Assembly (NCBI GenBank): GCA_013334755.1
Contig: JAAXWX010000012.1
Span: 1-46,691, forward strand
Direction: 5' to 3'
DNA length: 46,691 bases
From: Chlorobiaceae bacterium
GTDB taxonomy: Bacteria > Bacteroidota > Chlorobiia > Chlorobiales > Chlorobiaceae
This document shows, piece by piece, positions 36,101 to 44,999 of the stretch. The notes beneath the pieces are model-generated. The model was not told where the DNA came from, ran no database searches, and was given only the letters and a program-made list of their open reading frames with translations. Positions within the stretch are counted from its first letter, which is position 1. Every line of letters begins with the position of its first letter. The position numbers were made by a program, and so were the translations under genes.

Positions 36101-36848
36101 CCTTGGAAATCTGGCCATTTTCAAGCTGAAAATCATGCACCGAAATACCACGGATACGGTTAAGTTTTTCCATGTTGATAATCACGCACTTTGACCTCAG
36201 CGGCACAGCCCCCCCTGTCAGGCCGGTACCTGCACCACGAGGAATAATATTAAGGCCAAGTGCAGCAATGGCCGTAATCAGTGGCCCGACCTGCGACTCC
36301 TGATCCGGCGTCACCACTGCCGCCGGAAGATGAAGCCGCCAGTCAGTTGCATCAGTTGCATGAGCTGCAAGGGAAAAAGGATCAAAGAGAACGTTTTTCA
36401 CACCAACTACTGCACCAAGCTCCCGCTTCAGGCGGCGGCGCAGTTCAGGCGTCTTCTCAACAGCCGAACGGAACCGTTCAAGCTGCTCACGGAGAGCCGC
36501 TACAATGGTCGAAACCCTCGTTTCACCATTTGCCGATACAGTAATAGTGTCAAGCTCAGCAAACGCCCTCTCAAAAAGACGGCGGCGGCGGGCAGATGAG
36601 TTCACCAGCTCCTGAAAGAGATAGGGATTACGGCGGTGAATAAGAATTTCGCCGATAATGCCCATAAGCAGCCGAGCCGATCTGCCGGTAACCCGCAATT
36701 CGCGCAGCTCATCAAGCATCTGTACAATATCCGGGCCCAACAGGAATAATATTGCCTGCCGATCTCCTGCGGAAGTATAATTAAAGGGTATCTCACGCGG
36801 TGCGTTCATGGATGCTTTCGCTGTTTCTGGAGGTGTGGTTGACGTCAT
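33192..36848 (-). CDS. FAD-linked oxidase / Fe-S oxidoreductase, DUF3683 type (1218 aa)
   Basis: Very large fused flavo-iron-sulfur protein. The N-terminal DUF3683 region (PREIPFNYTSAGDRQAILFL, VTGRSARLL, RRNPYLFQEL) is followed by a GlcD-type FAD-binding domain (IPRGAGTGLTGGAVPL, ACTVGGNIAENAGGK), a flavin oxidase C-terminal domain (HMHAGDGNVHVNVPV, SGEHGIGVTKLKYLDP), two 4Fe-4S clusters (CIRCGKCKPDC and CTICHKCLKPCP) and two CCG domains (FPGCGSERMN, LCCGFPAH, HAPCHDSLSG, NCPSC). Relatives oxidise D-2-hydroxy acids such as D-lactate or glycolate; the substrate of this subfamily is not established. No signal peptide is seen, so it works in the cytoplasm or at the membrane face. Neighbouring cytochrome genes suggest a route for the electrons. 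Confidence 0.88.
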   Translation of the reverse strand: MTSTTPPETAKASMNAPREIPFNYTSAGDRQAILFLLGPDIVQMLDELRELRVTGRSARLLMGIIGEILIHRRNPYLFQELVNSSARRRRLFERAFAELDTITVSANGETRVSTIVAALREQLERFRSAVEKTPELRRRLKRELGAVVGVKNVLFDPFSLAAHATDATDWRLHLPAAVVTPDQESQVGPLITAIAALGLNIIPRGAGTGLTGGAVPLRSKCVIINMEKLNRIRGISVHDFQLENGQISKASVIEVEAGVITEHAMEEADEHGLVFATDPTSEWACTVGGNIAENAGGKMAVRWGTCIDNLLEWRMAMPSGENWTVKRADHRLRKIMHEDTVVFEVWNESGKRIDRIELIGTDIRKKGLWKDITNKALGGVPGLQKEGTDGVITSARFILYPKYPEKRTLCLEFFGPDMEEASRVILELSKIFPLHSENREALLALEHFDDEYIRAIDYKVKAPRAQTPKAVLLIDIAGNNTEEVQSGVERVERLLEQHPNTLMFLARDNAEAVRFWADRKKLGAIARRTNAFKLNEDIVIPLEALAEFSRFIDKLNIEEERYAQLRFVERARDILASTQVNEDGGQFASKIPAGLELCRIFGGKIDAEPEESLRALTVVQELGSELGELVQGYPGIHAALDGAYQHVRDRRIVLATHMHAGDGNVHVNVPVLSNDRPMLERADQVIDHVMEKVVSLGGVVSGEHGIGVTKLKYLDPSIVEELSKYRRKVDPKGIMNPGKLDDYKVLDYIFTPSFNLLELEAHILRRAQIEELSKKVDYCIRCGKCKPDCCVYYPARGMFYHPRNKNLAIGSLIEALLFDAQRERTTDFALLKWLEEVADHCTICHKCLKPCPVDIDSGEVSVLEREILSEWGFKHSSPVTELTLRYLESRSPAFNALFRRTVLRLGGAVQRAGNRLSSSLQPENDPPAFYPLRLLRSPVPPVPEGTLRDVLPECGPDQVLVFEPAGEVTSNVFYFPGCGSERMNSSISMAALHVLLELGSRVVLPPPFLCCGFPAHVNAKTDQYSSIVLRNTVLFSQIREMFSYLDFDACVVTCGTCIEGLDAIETGRIFGGKIIDIAAYALGKGMKLDGTGDYLYHAPCHDSLSGKARDTLHGLGGFGSVTAVPHCCSEAGTLALSRPDITDSMLHRKRDAITELMHGRERAVMLTNCPSCVQGLGRNLDLGVEPQHIVVALAEKHSGSGWMELMLSQVSRGTVVSF

Positions 36849-37070
36849 AACATTAAAAACCTTTTCAATCCTTCAGCATACAATCATAACGTACTGTCTT
36901 TGCTGTTTTTTATGCAAAGTACAAATATTTTTAATTCCAGCTTAAAAACCGCTTATAAACCGGGATATTAGCGGTAAGCCTTTTTATTCAAGGTAATAAA
37001 CCATGTTCAGGGCCAAGGGAGAAGAGGCAGGCAAGAGGAAATAAAGCAAAGATGACACAGCATGGCTGAA

Positions 37071-37100
37071 GCCTGCAAACAAAAAACTCTGTTTGCAGGC
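37071..37100 (-). terminator. Hairpin between hydrolase stop and oxidoreductase start
   Basis: Perfect 11-base arms GCCTGCAAACA and TGTTTGCAGGC with an eight-base loop lie 22 bases after the hydrolase stop. On the minus strand only TTC follows, so it is a poor intrinsic terminator, though it may still protect the transcript end. Confidence 0.45.
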
Positions 37101-37121
37101 GACGGCACATCTGACTATGAG

Positions 37122-38378
37122 TCAATCACGGGCATATTGAACATACTTTCCGTCACTGAACGGTACAAGATTGATACGACCGTCAGGGCTTTTCCGGTTC
37201 AGCCACTTCATGAATTTGCTGTCGCGCCATTGATTGAAATCGCCGTTGAACCCGCCATTGGCACCACCATTTTCATATTCATAATAAAGATTGATGAAAT
37301 TCCTCAAAAGTTCTGTTGTAAACAGTGATTCATCTCCACCAGCCTTATAGGTATCCTTTCCGATAGTTGACTTACAGGGATTCGATATATCAGCAACACT
37401 GCAGAGCGTGTTTTTTTCGGTCAGATAACCGCAATGACTCCCTTTTTCGACACTGGCAACCGTTGCCCAGCTCTTTTCAGAAGCAAGCTGCCTGAACTGT
37501 GATTCCTTTCCCGAATCAGACGACCATGCCGGTGGCTGCGACATACTGAGGCATGCATTGTCACACTGACCAATGACCATGACACTTGGAATCGCTGATT
37601 CAGAAAGCACATCCCGATAAGGTTCCATTCCCGGCGCAAGAATGGGAACGTTCATATCAACAGGAGAAAGCTGAATAAAGCCTACAGGATTTGCCCTCTC
37701 CTCATCAGACCAGGACGACATGGAAGAGGAGAGTGCCGGAAGAAACTCTCTGTCATAAAGCACCGGATCGAATCGTAGACAGGTACGTTTACCGATTTCA
37801 TGCAATTTGCTGAAACCCACTGAAGCAACCTGTGCATGTGCCCCCCCGACAGAATGTCCGGCAAAAATCACATTATTACTCTTCATAAACCCGGTCTTCT
37901 TGACCAGCTCCCTGCTGTAAAAAGAACTATTACGGTTATGTTCGTCGATTCTGTAAAACTCATCCGTTGCTCCATACTTGACAAGATACGATGCTGCAGC
38001 ATAAGCATCCTGCCCCACCCTCGGATTGCCACCGAAATCAATCCACGGCATGGCAACCGACTGCAAGTGTGATGCCGTTACAAAGGCCATGGCCCAGTTG
38101 TGCTCAACAATGGCCGAAGAGTAGTTGTAAAATCGGGAAGGATTGATGCCGAAAAGAGGATTTTCATTCAGTAACCCACCGATAATTTTTTTAGGATAGT
38201 AAAGCAGATCATTGCCGATCAGGAAACCGTGACTGAACATCACAAGACCATCTGCCTGTCGGTTTTCGGGATAAAAGACCTCAATCACAACCTCAATAAA
38301 CTGGGGAATGCGCTTGTCATACTGTATCCAGGTATGAATACGGTCAAAACAGTAGTTGTTGATTCGAATCGGCTGCAT
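37122..38378 (-). CDS. Alpha/beta hydrolase, chlorophyllase-like fold (418 aa)
   Basis: The nucleophile elbow is GHSVGGAHA near residue 180 (counting from the ATG at 38378), after the oxyanion region VMFSHGFLIGND. The catalytic acid and His are probably in VIGQCDNAC and KGSHCGYL. The overall layout (long lid, GHSxGG) resembles chlorophyllase-like and platelet-activating-factor hydrolase-like families. In a phototroph a pigment-ester substrate is possible but nothing in the sequence proves it. No signal peptide is seen when the ATG is used; a TTG at 38420 would add 14 hydrophobic residues that could act as a weak export signal. Neither start has a good ribosome-binding site. Confidence 0.65.
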   Translation of the reverse strand: MQPIRINNYCFDRIHTWIQYDKRIPQFIEVVIEVFYPENRQADGLVMFSHGFLIGNDLLYYPKKIIGGLLNENPLFGINPSRFYNYSSAIVEHNWAMAFVTASHLQSVAMPWIDFGGNPRVGQDAYAAASYLVKYGATDEFYRIDEHNRNSSFYSRELVKKTGFMKSNNVIFAGHSVGGAHAQVASVGFSKLHEIGKRTCLRFDPVLYDREFLPALSSSMSSWSDEERANPVGFIQLSPVDMNVPILAPGMEPYRDVLSESAIPSVMVIGQCDNACLSMSQPPAWSSDSGKESQFRQLASEKSWATVASVEKGSHCGYLTEKNTLCSVADISNPCKSTIGKDTYKAGGDESLFTTELLRNFINLYYEYENGGANGGFNGDFNQWRDSKFMKWLNRKSPDGRINLVPFSDGKYVQYARD

Positions 38379-38420
38379 AATAAACAAGGAGGGGGTTATA
38401 CATTGAAAAATGAGCCACAA

Positions 38421-38727
38421 AAGATGTAAAAGTAAGCATAATATCCATAAAAAAGGAACTGTTACCCCTTAAATCATACCGTAAAAGCACTTTCCTGTGC
38501 AAGTCCTGACTACTTCCAAAATACCCGCATGGCAATCAATGAAAGATCACCCACAATACTTGATACCAAGCAGTAAAATATATGGATTGAGATTCAGAGT
38601 TATGAATACGTATATCGCCCAATAAAAACACGTTACTTTTTTTGATTGATCAAGCTTTTATGTACAATAAAACATGTGGTTAACATGACGCTCAAAATTT
38701 CACGACTTCCCTGCTCAACGTAATTCT
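38421..38727. other. Intergenic region upstream of the CRISPR-Cas operon
   Basis: No gene is seen in 307 bases. It should hold the cas promoter. A TTGATTGATCAA palindrome-like string at about 38642-38653 and an AT-rich TACAATAAA about 15 bases further are candidates, but the spacing is not ideal. Confidence 0.3.
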
Positions 38728-38982
38728 ATGGCACATCAATCGTTGCAACCGATCGCCCATCTTCGTCAAAATCAGGATGGTTCATGGACAGAGCATGACT
38801 TGAAAGAACATCTGATGCAGGTTGCTGACAAAGCTGCCCGATTTGCCGAGGAATTTGGCAACGGTGACTGGGTTAAAACGGCCGGCCTGTTGCATGATCT
38901 TGGAAAATACAATCCTCAGTGGCAGGAATATATCCGCAAGAATAACGGAGATTATGACGAGGAGTGTAATGGGCAAGATTGA
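38728..38982 (+). CDS. cas3: Cas3 HD-nuclease N-terminal fragment, type I-C (84 aa)
   Basis: This frame encodes the first half of the HD nuclease domain of type I-C Cas3: LKEHLMQVADKAARFAEEFG with the first metal-binding His, and TAGLLHDLGKYNPQWQEYI with the His-Asp pair that names the domain. The frame ends at a TGA (38980-38982) just after NGDYDEE. The next conserved segments (KIDHSSAGA and ITGHHAGLPDW), which supply the other metal ligands, continue in the +1 frame. Alone, this peptide cannot form a complete nuclease. See the helicase part for the possible restart. Confidence 0.75.
   Translation: MAHQSLQPIAHLRQNQDGSWTEHDLKEHLMQVADKAARFAEEFGNGDWVKTAGLLHDLGKYNPQWQEYIRKNNGDYDEECNGQD
38958..38971 (+). 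promoter_or_regulatory. Internal ribosome-binding site and ATG within cas3
   Basis: GAGGAG followed four to five bases later by ATG lies exactly at the frame change of cas3. The ATG (38969-38971) opens the frame that holds the rest of the HD domain and the helicase, and it overlaps the end of the upstream frame by 14 bases. Such an overlap allows translational coupling. The GAGGAG codes for Glu-Glu in the upstream frame, so it could also be coincidence. Confidence 0.45.
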
Positions 38983-40966
38983 TCACTCTTCTGCTGGTGC
39001 GATTCATGCCGTACAGAAAAATGAATTCACTGGACGAATACTTGCATACCTTATTACTGGTCATCATGCCGGTTTACCGGACTGGGAATATGAACCGGGT
39101 GTAGGAGGAGCTCTTTCAGGAAGGCTTACCTCTTTTGAAAATCTGGAAAAAGCCTTGAAAGGTAACCCGCCTCATGATATTCTTGATGCATCATTGCCCT
39201 CTTCATCGCCATGCAATACCATATTCAAAGACAATGAAGCAGTGCATGTGTGGATAAGAATGCTCTATTCCTGTCTGGTTGATGCTGATTTTCTTGATAC
39301 TGAGTCGTTTATGAGCCCTGATAAGGCAGAACTTCGCGTCAATGACTGCTCGCTTGAAAAGCTCAAGATTGTATTTGACTCTTTTATGGAGGGAAAACAG
39401 AGCGAAGCTCTTCAGACACCTGTGAATCAGGCAAGAAAGACCATTCTTGACGATTGCAGAAATAAAGCAGAACAGGCGGCCGGCTTGTTTTCTCTTACCG
39501 TCCCGACCGGTGGCGGCAAAACCCTGTCATCAATGGCTTTTGCGCTTAACCATGCTATCCGGCATGGCAAAAAGCGGATTATCATTGCCATTCCCTATAC
39601 CAGTATTATCGAACAGACTGCTGATGTTTACCGGAAAGTGTTCGGCACTGATGCAGTACTTGAACATCACAGTAATTTTGATTCGGATAAAAACAATTCA
39701 AAAGCCAACCTTGCTGCAGACAACTGGGATGCTCCGATTATTGTGACAACAAATGTTCAATTGTTCGAGTCGCTTTTTGCTGCTAAAAGTTCTGCCTGCA
39801 GAAAACTGCATAACATCGTGAATTCAGTCATTGTGCTTGATGAAGCGCAAATGCTGCCCACAGAATATCTTCAACCGATAGTTTCAGTTCTGAAAGTATT
39901 GACGGAATACTTTAAAATATCTGTTGTGCTTTGCACAGCAACACAACCGGTATTGTCCGGCAAAATCGGCTCGGGGCAGAATATCCTGAAGGGATTCAAT
40001 GAAGGTACTGTTCGTGAGTTGATGACAGATCCTGACAAACTGTTTGAGATCTTCCAGCGTGTTACCATTCAAATGGTTGGCAATTCAGATGAACGTCAGG
40101 AGTGGCCAAATATTGCAGAAAAGCTCTGTGATAAGGAACAAGCTTTATGCATCGTCAATACGCGGAACGATTGCCGGGAATTACACTCCATAATGCCGGA
40201 AGGAACGGTTCATCTTTCAGCTCTGATGTGCCCTGAACACAGAAGTGAAGTTATTGCTAAAATTAAATCAAAGCTGAAAGAAAATATTCCTGTTCGTGTA
40301 ATCAGTACACAACTGCTCGAAGCAGGCGTTGATATTGATTTTCCTGTTGTTTTCAGGGCATTTACCGGGCTTGACAGTATTGCGCAGGCAGCCGGTCGAT
40401 GCAACCGTGAAGGGAAATTGGAAAAAGGCAAGGTTTTTGTTTTTAATCCCCCAAAGCCGCCGCCGACAGGAATGATGCTGAAAGCAGAGCAGGCCGGACA
40501 GGAAATGTTCCGCGTTTATCCCGAACTTGCCGCATCATTGATGCCTGAAGCCTTCAGACAATACTTCCATCTTTATTTCAACAGACTGAATGATTTTGAC
40601 AAAAAGCAGATCATGGATCTCCTTGCCGGGCCTGATGCCAGGCAGTTTAAGATTCAATTCCGTACAACTGCGCTTCGCTTCAAGCTCATTGATGATGCAC
40701 AGCAGCATGGTCTTGTTGTCCGATATCAATCCGACGCCATTGATAACAAAAAATTGATCGATCAATTACGTTTTGTCGGCCCAAGCAGAAGACTCATGAG
40801 ACAATTGCAACGTTTTTCTGTCAATGTCTATGACCGTGACCTGCAGGAAATGCGAAAAAATGGGATGATTGAAGATGTGAATGGTATCTGGGTGCAGACT
40901 GACAAGAATTTATATGACCCGATATTCGGTCTTGATGTCAAGGCCACACCAAACATGTACTGGTAA
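38969..40966 (+). CDS. cas3: Cas3 helicase with C-terminal half of HD domain, type I-C (665 aa)
   Basis: Superfamily 2 helicase of the interference step. It starts with MGKIDHSSAGAIHA and ITGHHAGLPDW, the second half of the HD nuclease site, then carries the helicase motifs: Walker A VPTGGGKTLSSMAF near residue 180, DEAQ in VIVLDEAQMLP, TATQPVLS, and motifs V/VI in VISTQLLEAGVDIDFPVVF and QAAGRCNREG. The open frame begins further upstream, at 38822, but those residues are out-of-frame shadow of the HD segment. Either the gene is frameshifted relative to an intact ancestor, or the helicase is made as a second chain from the ATG at 38969. cas5c follows after 20 bases. Confidence 0.85.
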   Translation: MGKIDHSSAGAIHAVQKNEFTGRILAYLITGHHAGLPDWEYEPGVGGALSGRLTSFENLEKALKGNPPHDILDASLPSSSPCNTIFKDNEAVHVWIRMLYSCLVDADFLDTESFMSPDKAELRVNDCSLEKLKIVFDSFMEGKQSEALQTPVNQARKTILDDCRNKAEQAAGLFSLTVPTGGGKTLSSMAFALNHAIRHGKKRIIIAIPYTSIIEQTADVYRKVFGTDAVLEHHSNFDSDKNNSKANLAADNWDAPIIVTTNVQLFESLFAAKSSACRKLHNIVNSVIVLDEAQMLPTEYLQPIVSVLKVLTEYFKISVVLCTATQPVLSGKIGSGQNILKGFNEGTVRELMTDPDKLFEIFQRVTIQMVGNSDERQEWPNIAEKLCDKEQALCIVNTRNDCRELHSIMPEGTVHLSALMCPEHRSEVIAKIKSKLKENIPVRVISTQLLEAGVDIDFPVVFRAFTGLDSIAQAAGRCNREGKLEKGKVFVFNPPKPPPTGMMLKAEQAGQEMFRVYPELAASLMPEAFRQYFHLYFNRLNDFDKKQIMDLLAGPDARQFKIQFRTTALRFKLIDDAQQHGLVVRYQSDAIDNKKLIDQLRFVGPSRRLMRQLQRFSVNVYDRDLQEMRKNGMIEDVNGIWVQTDKNLYDPIFGLDVKATPNMYW

Positions 40967-40986
40967 CAGGATAAAAAAAACATGAT

Positions 40987-41700
40987 ATGGAATATTCCAA
41001 TAAAACATTCTGTCTTGAAGTCAAGGGCGATTATGCCTGTTTCACAAGACCGGAGATGAAGGTCGAGCGCGTCAGCTATGATGTAATTACTCCATCAGCA
41101 GCACGGGCTATCTTTGAAGCAATTTTCTGGAAACCAGCCATCCAATGGCATATCCGGAAAATTGAGGTTTTAAAACCAATAAAATGGGTTTCAGTTCGGC
41201 GTAACGAAGTTGGAACTACAGCCAGCGAACGAAGTAGTGGCGTTTTTATAGAAGATAATCGTCAACAACGAGCGGGACTTTTTCTGAAAGATGTGGCATA
41301 TCGACTTCATGCAGAGCTTGAATTTATTCCTCCTCCAGCAAGGCCAAAAGTTACTGGCCCGTTAAAGGAGACTTTGCTTGACAAAAATGAAAAGGACGAT
41401 TGGCAAAAAGATGAGAATCCAGGCAAATACAACGCCATGTTTGAACGCCGGGTCCGCAAGGGGCAATGTTTCAATCAACCCTATCTCGGTTGCCGTGAAT
41501 TCAGTTGTGATTTTCGGCTGATTGATGACATGAAAAATGAGCCAGCCCCCGTTGATGAGACCCGTGATCTTGGCTTCATGCTTTACGATCTCGACTTTGC
41601 AAAAGAACCTGACAATCCAGCACCAGCTTTTTTCAGGTCCCAGTTAAAAAATGGAGTTATTGAAATCCCTGATTGGGAAAGTGAGGAGGTAAAAAGATGA
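40987..41700 (+). CDS. cas5c: Cas5c (Cas5d) pre-crRNA endonuclease, type I-C (237 aa)
   Basis: In type I-C, which lacks Cas6, this Cas5 cuts the repeat hairpin to make crRNA and holds its 5' handle in Cascade. The N-terminal VKGDYACFTRPEMKVERVSYDVITPSAARAI is split here only by length limits: KGDYACFTRPEMKVE and YDVITPSAARAIFEAI are typical. Further conserved parts are RRNEVGTTA, QQRAGLFLKDV and the glycine-rich YLGCREFSCDF. A CAGGA site precedes the start. The stop overlaps the start of cas8c by four bases (ATGA). Confidence 0.95.
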   Translation: MEYSNKTFCLEVKGDYACFTRPEMKVERVSYDVITPSAARAIFEAIFWKPAIQWHIRKIEVLKPIKWVSVRRNEVGTTASERSSGVFIEDNRQQRAGLFLKDVAYRLHAELEFIPPPARPKVTGPLKETLLDKNEKDDWQKDENPGKYNAMFERRVRKGQCFNQPYLGCREFSCDFRLIDDMKNEPAPVDETRDLGFMLYDLDFAKEPDNPAPAFFRSQLKNGVIEIPDWESEEVKR

Positions 41701-43430
41701 TTCTACAAGCGTTATACGACTATTACCAACGCAAGGCGGCTGCTCCGGACAGTAACATTGCCCCAGAAGGATTTGAGTGGAAAGAGATTCCTTTTGTGAT
41801 TGTCATAGACAAAGAGGGCAATTTCGTTGCTCTTGAAGATACTCGTGAAGGTGATGGAAAGAAAAAAAGGGCAAAACCCTTTTTAGTGCCTGCTGCCGAG
41901 AAAAAAACAGTTGGAATTAAAGCAAACCTACTGTGGGACAATGTTGAATATGCACTGGGTGCCAATCCCCGTGACCGTAAGGACATTGATGCTCGAAAGA
42001 ATGCATTTCTTAACAGATTACACGAAACATTTTCAGACGAGACATCAGCGTCATTTGTTGCCCCATTGATTGAGTTCCTTCAGCACAACCCCATGGAACA
42101 GATTAACTCCAAAGAGTCAGAAAATGAGCTTTTGAAAGAATTACTTGAAAATAATGCCAATGTCACCTTCAGGGTTTTGGGATCACAGAATACAAACCTG
42201 TGTGAGACTATGAAACCCTATATCCTTAAGAATCAAGAATCTGATGAAGGTGAAATTTGCCTTGTGTCAGGGAACCGAGAACCAATTGCACGTCTTAATG
42301 TTTCCATAAAGGGAGTCCGTGGTGCTCAATCGTCAGGAGCTGCTTTGGTATCGTTTAATTTGAAAGCTTTTGAGTCTTATGGGAAAAGCCAGAATTTCAA
42401 TGCGCCGATGGGTGAGCCTGCTGCTTTTGCTTATACAACAGTGTTGAATCTGCTGCTTGGCAAGGACTCTAAAAACAAAGTTCAGGCTGGCGATGCAACG
42501 ACCGTCTTTTGGGCAAAAAAGCCAACAGTTTTTGAAGATATTTTCCCCTCTTTTTTTGCTTTTCCGCCAAAGGATGATCCTGATACTGACGTTCGGGCTG
42601 TCAAAGCACTTTACGATGGGGTGTTTACAGGACACACTGGCAGTGATTCTCTAACAAGATTTTATGTTCTTGGGCTTGCTCCTAATGCTGCACGTCTTTC
42701 CGTTAGATTCTGGCATGAGGGGGTAGTTCAAGACTTTGCCGAAAAAATCCGGCAGCATTTTGATGACCTTAACATAATTCGTTCGCCAAAGGATAATGGG
42801 CGTTACGCTTTGTTCTGGATTCTTTCAGCTATGGCTTTGGAAAACAAGGTTGACAATGTTCCGCCGAATCTTTCTGGTCAAATTGTTCAGGCAGTTCTGA
42901 CAGGTTCGCTCTATCCGGCAACAATGCTTCAGCAAACCATTCGTCGAGTCCGGGCTACGAGGGATGTTACCAGAATACAGGCAGGTATCCTGAAGGCTTA
43001 TCTCAATCGATATTACCGAATTCACTCAACCAAAGAAAAGGAGATCACTGTGGCTCTTGATACTGCCAATAATAATCCGGGTTATCGCCTTGGACGTCTT
43101 TTTGCTGTACTTGAAAAAATTCAGGAAGAGGCAAATCCCGGTTTAAATGCAACGATTCGTGACCGGTTCTATGGTGCGGCATCTTCATCACCGGTAACAG
43201 TTTTTCCCCAGTTACTGAAGCTTAAAAACCATCATCTTGCCAAGCTTGAAAATGTTGGCAGAAAAATCAACTTTGAGCGAATGCTGACTGAAATTTTTGA
43301 CGGCATTGGTTCTGAAATGCCACCTCATCTGTCTATGGAAGATCAGTCCCGTTTTGCCATTGGCTATTACCACCAGAGGCAGGCATTATTTTCGAGTTCT
43401 TCAAACAATGAAAACAAAAAAGAGGGGTGA
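41697..43430 (+). CDS. cas8c: Cas8c (Csd1), large Cascade subunit, type I-C (577 aa)
   Basis: Large subunit that recognises the PAM and recruits Cas3; the C-terminal part of cas8c is also translated internally as Cas11 in known type I-C systems. Family signatures are the start [23 protein letters not shown]-like central strand ([15 protein letters not shown]), [17 protein letters not shown] and the C-terminal SYYHQRQ-like end ([12 protein letters not shown]). AGGAGG lies seven bases before the ATG. The stop overlaps the GTG alternative start of cas7. An internal start for Cas11 was not resolved by eye. Confidence 0.95.
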   Translation: MILQALYDYYQRKAAAPDSNIAPEGFEWKEIPFVIVIDKEGNFVALEDTREGDGKKKRAKPFLVPAAEKKTVGIKANLLWDNVEYALGANPRDRKDIDARKNAFLNRLHETFSDETSASFVAPLIEFLQHNPMEQINSKESENELLKELLENNANVTFRVLGSQNTNLCETMKPYILKNQESDEGEICLVSGNREPIARLNVSIKGVRGAQSSGAALVSFNLKAFESYGKSQNFNAPMGEPAAFAYTTVLNLLLGKDSKNKVQAGDATTVFWAKKPTVFEDIFPSFFAFPPKDDPDTDVRAVKALYDGVFTGHTGSDSLTRFYVLGLAPNAARLSVRFWHEGVVQDFAEKIRQHFDDLNIIRSPKDNGRYALFWILSAMALENKVDNVPPNLSGQIVQAVLTGSLYPATMLQQTIRRVRATRDVTRIQAGILKAYLNRYYRIHSTKEKEITVALDTANNNPGYRLGRLFAVLEKIQEEANPGLNATIRDRFYGAASSSPVTVFPQLLKLKNHHLAKLENVGRKINFERMLTEIFDGIGSEMPPHLSMEDQSRFAIGYYHQRQALFSSSSNNENKKEG

Positions 43431-43435
43431 ACATC

Positions 43436-44335
43436 ATGATTAATCTTGAAAAACGGTACGACTTTGTCTTGTTGTTTGATGTAAAAGATGGGAACCCCAA
43501 TGGCGACCCTGACGCAGGAAATCTTCCGCGCATGGATGCAGAAACAGGTATGGGGCTGGTAACCGATGTTTGCTTGAAACGAAAAGTCCGGAATTATGTT
43601 CAGCTTTCTGGGCAAGACATATTTATTAAAGAAAAAGGTGTTCTTAACGTCTTGATAGATCAAGCATACGACGACCTGCATATTGATCTGTCCAAGGAGC
43701 CATCAGATCCAAAAGATGGAAAAAAAAGAAATAAGGATGGTACCGCTCAAGGTAGTGAAGTCGATAAAGGCCGTACGCAAATGTGTAAACAGTATTATGA
43801 CATTAGGACATTTGGTGCTGTCATGTCAACGGGTGCAAACGCAGGCCAGGTTCGTGGTCCTGTGCAATTAACGTTTGCTCGTTCTATTGAACCGATTGTT
43901 GCCTTGGAACACAGCATTACCAGAATGGCCGTTGCAACGGAAGCAGAAGCTGAAAAACAAAGTGGCGATAACCGGACAATGGGCCGAAAATACACTGTGC
44001 CTTATGGCCTTTATCGGGCACATGGCTTTGTTTCAGCTCATCTCGCAAATCAGACTGGTTTTTCAGAAGAGGATCTCAACCTCTTCTGGGACTCACTGCT
44101 GAACATGTTCGAACATGACCGTTCGGCAGCAAGGGGAATGATGGCAACAAGGGGGTTGTATGTCTTTGAGCACAGCACAGCACTTGGCAATGCTCCAGCC
44201 TACTCCTTGTTTGATCGAATTAGTGTGGAACGGAAAAATGCTCTGTCTGGCCCTGCTCGTTCATTTGAAGACTATGTCGTAAATGTGAATGACAATGATC
44301 TTGGTGAAGTGAATTTGATTAGAAAAATTGGCTGA
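43436..44335 (+). CDS. cas7c: Cas7c (Csd2), Cascade backbone subunit, type I-C (299 aa)
   Basis: Forms the helical backbone that holds the crRNA spacer. The signature [15 protein letters not shown] lies near residue 20. Other conserved parts are [38 protein letters not shown] and [20 protein letters not shown] at 43436 is chosen because it is preceded by GAGGGG at good distance; a GTG at 43427 would overlap cas8c and add three residues. The stop overlaps the TTG start of cas4 by eight bases. Confidence 0.95.
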   Translation: MINLEKRYDFVLLFDVKDGNPNGDPDAGNLPRMDAETGMGLVTDVCLKRKVRNYVQLSGQDIFIKEKGVLNVLIDQAYDDLHIDLSKEPSDPKDGKKRNKDGTAQGSEVDKGRTQMCKQYYDIRTFGAVMSTGANAGQVRGPVQLTFARSIEPIVALEHSITRMAVATEAEAEKQSGDNRTMGRKYTVPYGLYRAHGFVSAHLANQTGFSEEDLNLFWDSLLNMFEHDRSAARGMMATRGLYVFEHSTALGNAPAYSLFDRISVERKNALSGPARSFEDYVVNVNDNDLGEVNLIRKIG

Positions 44336-44999
44336 CAAAAATATCACACAAGCCCTGTACCCGGAATCCGATTTCGTGATGCTGTCGGCATTGCAGCATT
44401 ATGTCTATTGCCCCCGGCAGTGTGCGCTGATCCATCTGGAGCAGATATGGAGTGAGAACGTTTACACTGCCGAGGGGCGGGAGATGCATGATCGGGTAGA
44501 TAATGGTGAAACATCTTACCGAACCGGTGTTCGGGTAACGAGGAGCACTGCATTGCGCAGCGCTTTGCTTGGTGTTTCCGGTGTGGCTGATGTGGTTGAG
44601 TGGCACAAGCAGAATAGTCATGAAGAACCGTTTCCGGTTGAGTATAAACGGGGCAAACCGAAAAAACATGATGCCGACAAAATCCAGCTTTGTGCCCAGG
44701 CTATGTGCCTTGAGGAGATGCTGGGGATTCAAATTCCGGCAGGAGCCTTGTTTTACGGGCAAACAAAGCATCGGCTTGATGTTGATTTCGATGATGCTTT
44801 ACGAGAAAAAACTGTTCTTGCAGCAGAAGGGGTACATGATCTTTTTCGCAATGGAGTAACACCTCCACCTGAGCCAGGGCCGAAATGCAAGCTCTGCTCT
44901 TTGAAGGAGGAGTGCCTGCCAGAATTGATTGTTCAGGGCAGATCGGCAAACGTATACCTTCAAAAATTGCTTCAGACACTCTCGAAGGAGGAGATGTGA
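44328..44999 (+). CDS. cas4: Cas4 RecB-like exonuclease with Fe-S cluster (223 aa)
   Basis: Trims and selects new spacers with Cas1-Cas2. The nuclease core has [19 protein letters not shown] with catalytic Glu and Lys, and the [12 protein letters not shown] helix. The four cluster cysteines are in YCPRQC near residue 30 and [10 protein letters not shown] near residue 195. The start is TTG at 44328, in overlap with cas7. GGAGGAG near its end is the ribosome-binding site for cas1. Confidence 0.94.
   Translation: MADKNITQALYPESDFVMLSALQHYVYCPRQCALIHLEQIWSENVYTAEGREMHDRVDNGETSYRTGVRVTRSTALRSALLGVSGVADVVEWHKQNSHEEPFPVEYKRGKPKKHDADKIQLCAQAMCLEEMLGIQIPAGALFYGQTKHRLDVDFDDALREKTVLAAEGVHDLFRNGVTPPPEPGPKCKLCSLKEECLPELIVQGRSANVYLQKLLQTLSKEEM

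Noticed and set aside
38822-38968. Upstream extension of the helicase frame as the true Cas3 N-terminus
   Set aside because: The residues (for example MLTKLPDLPRN) are the out-of-frame reading of the HD segment, which is clearly coding in the other frame.
44885-44995. N-terminal extension of cas1
   Set aside because: It lies within cas4 coding sequence; GTG at 44996 with a good ribosome-binding site gives the normal Cas1 length.
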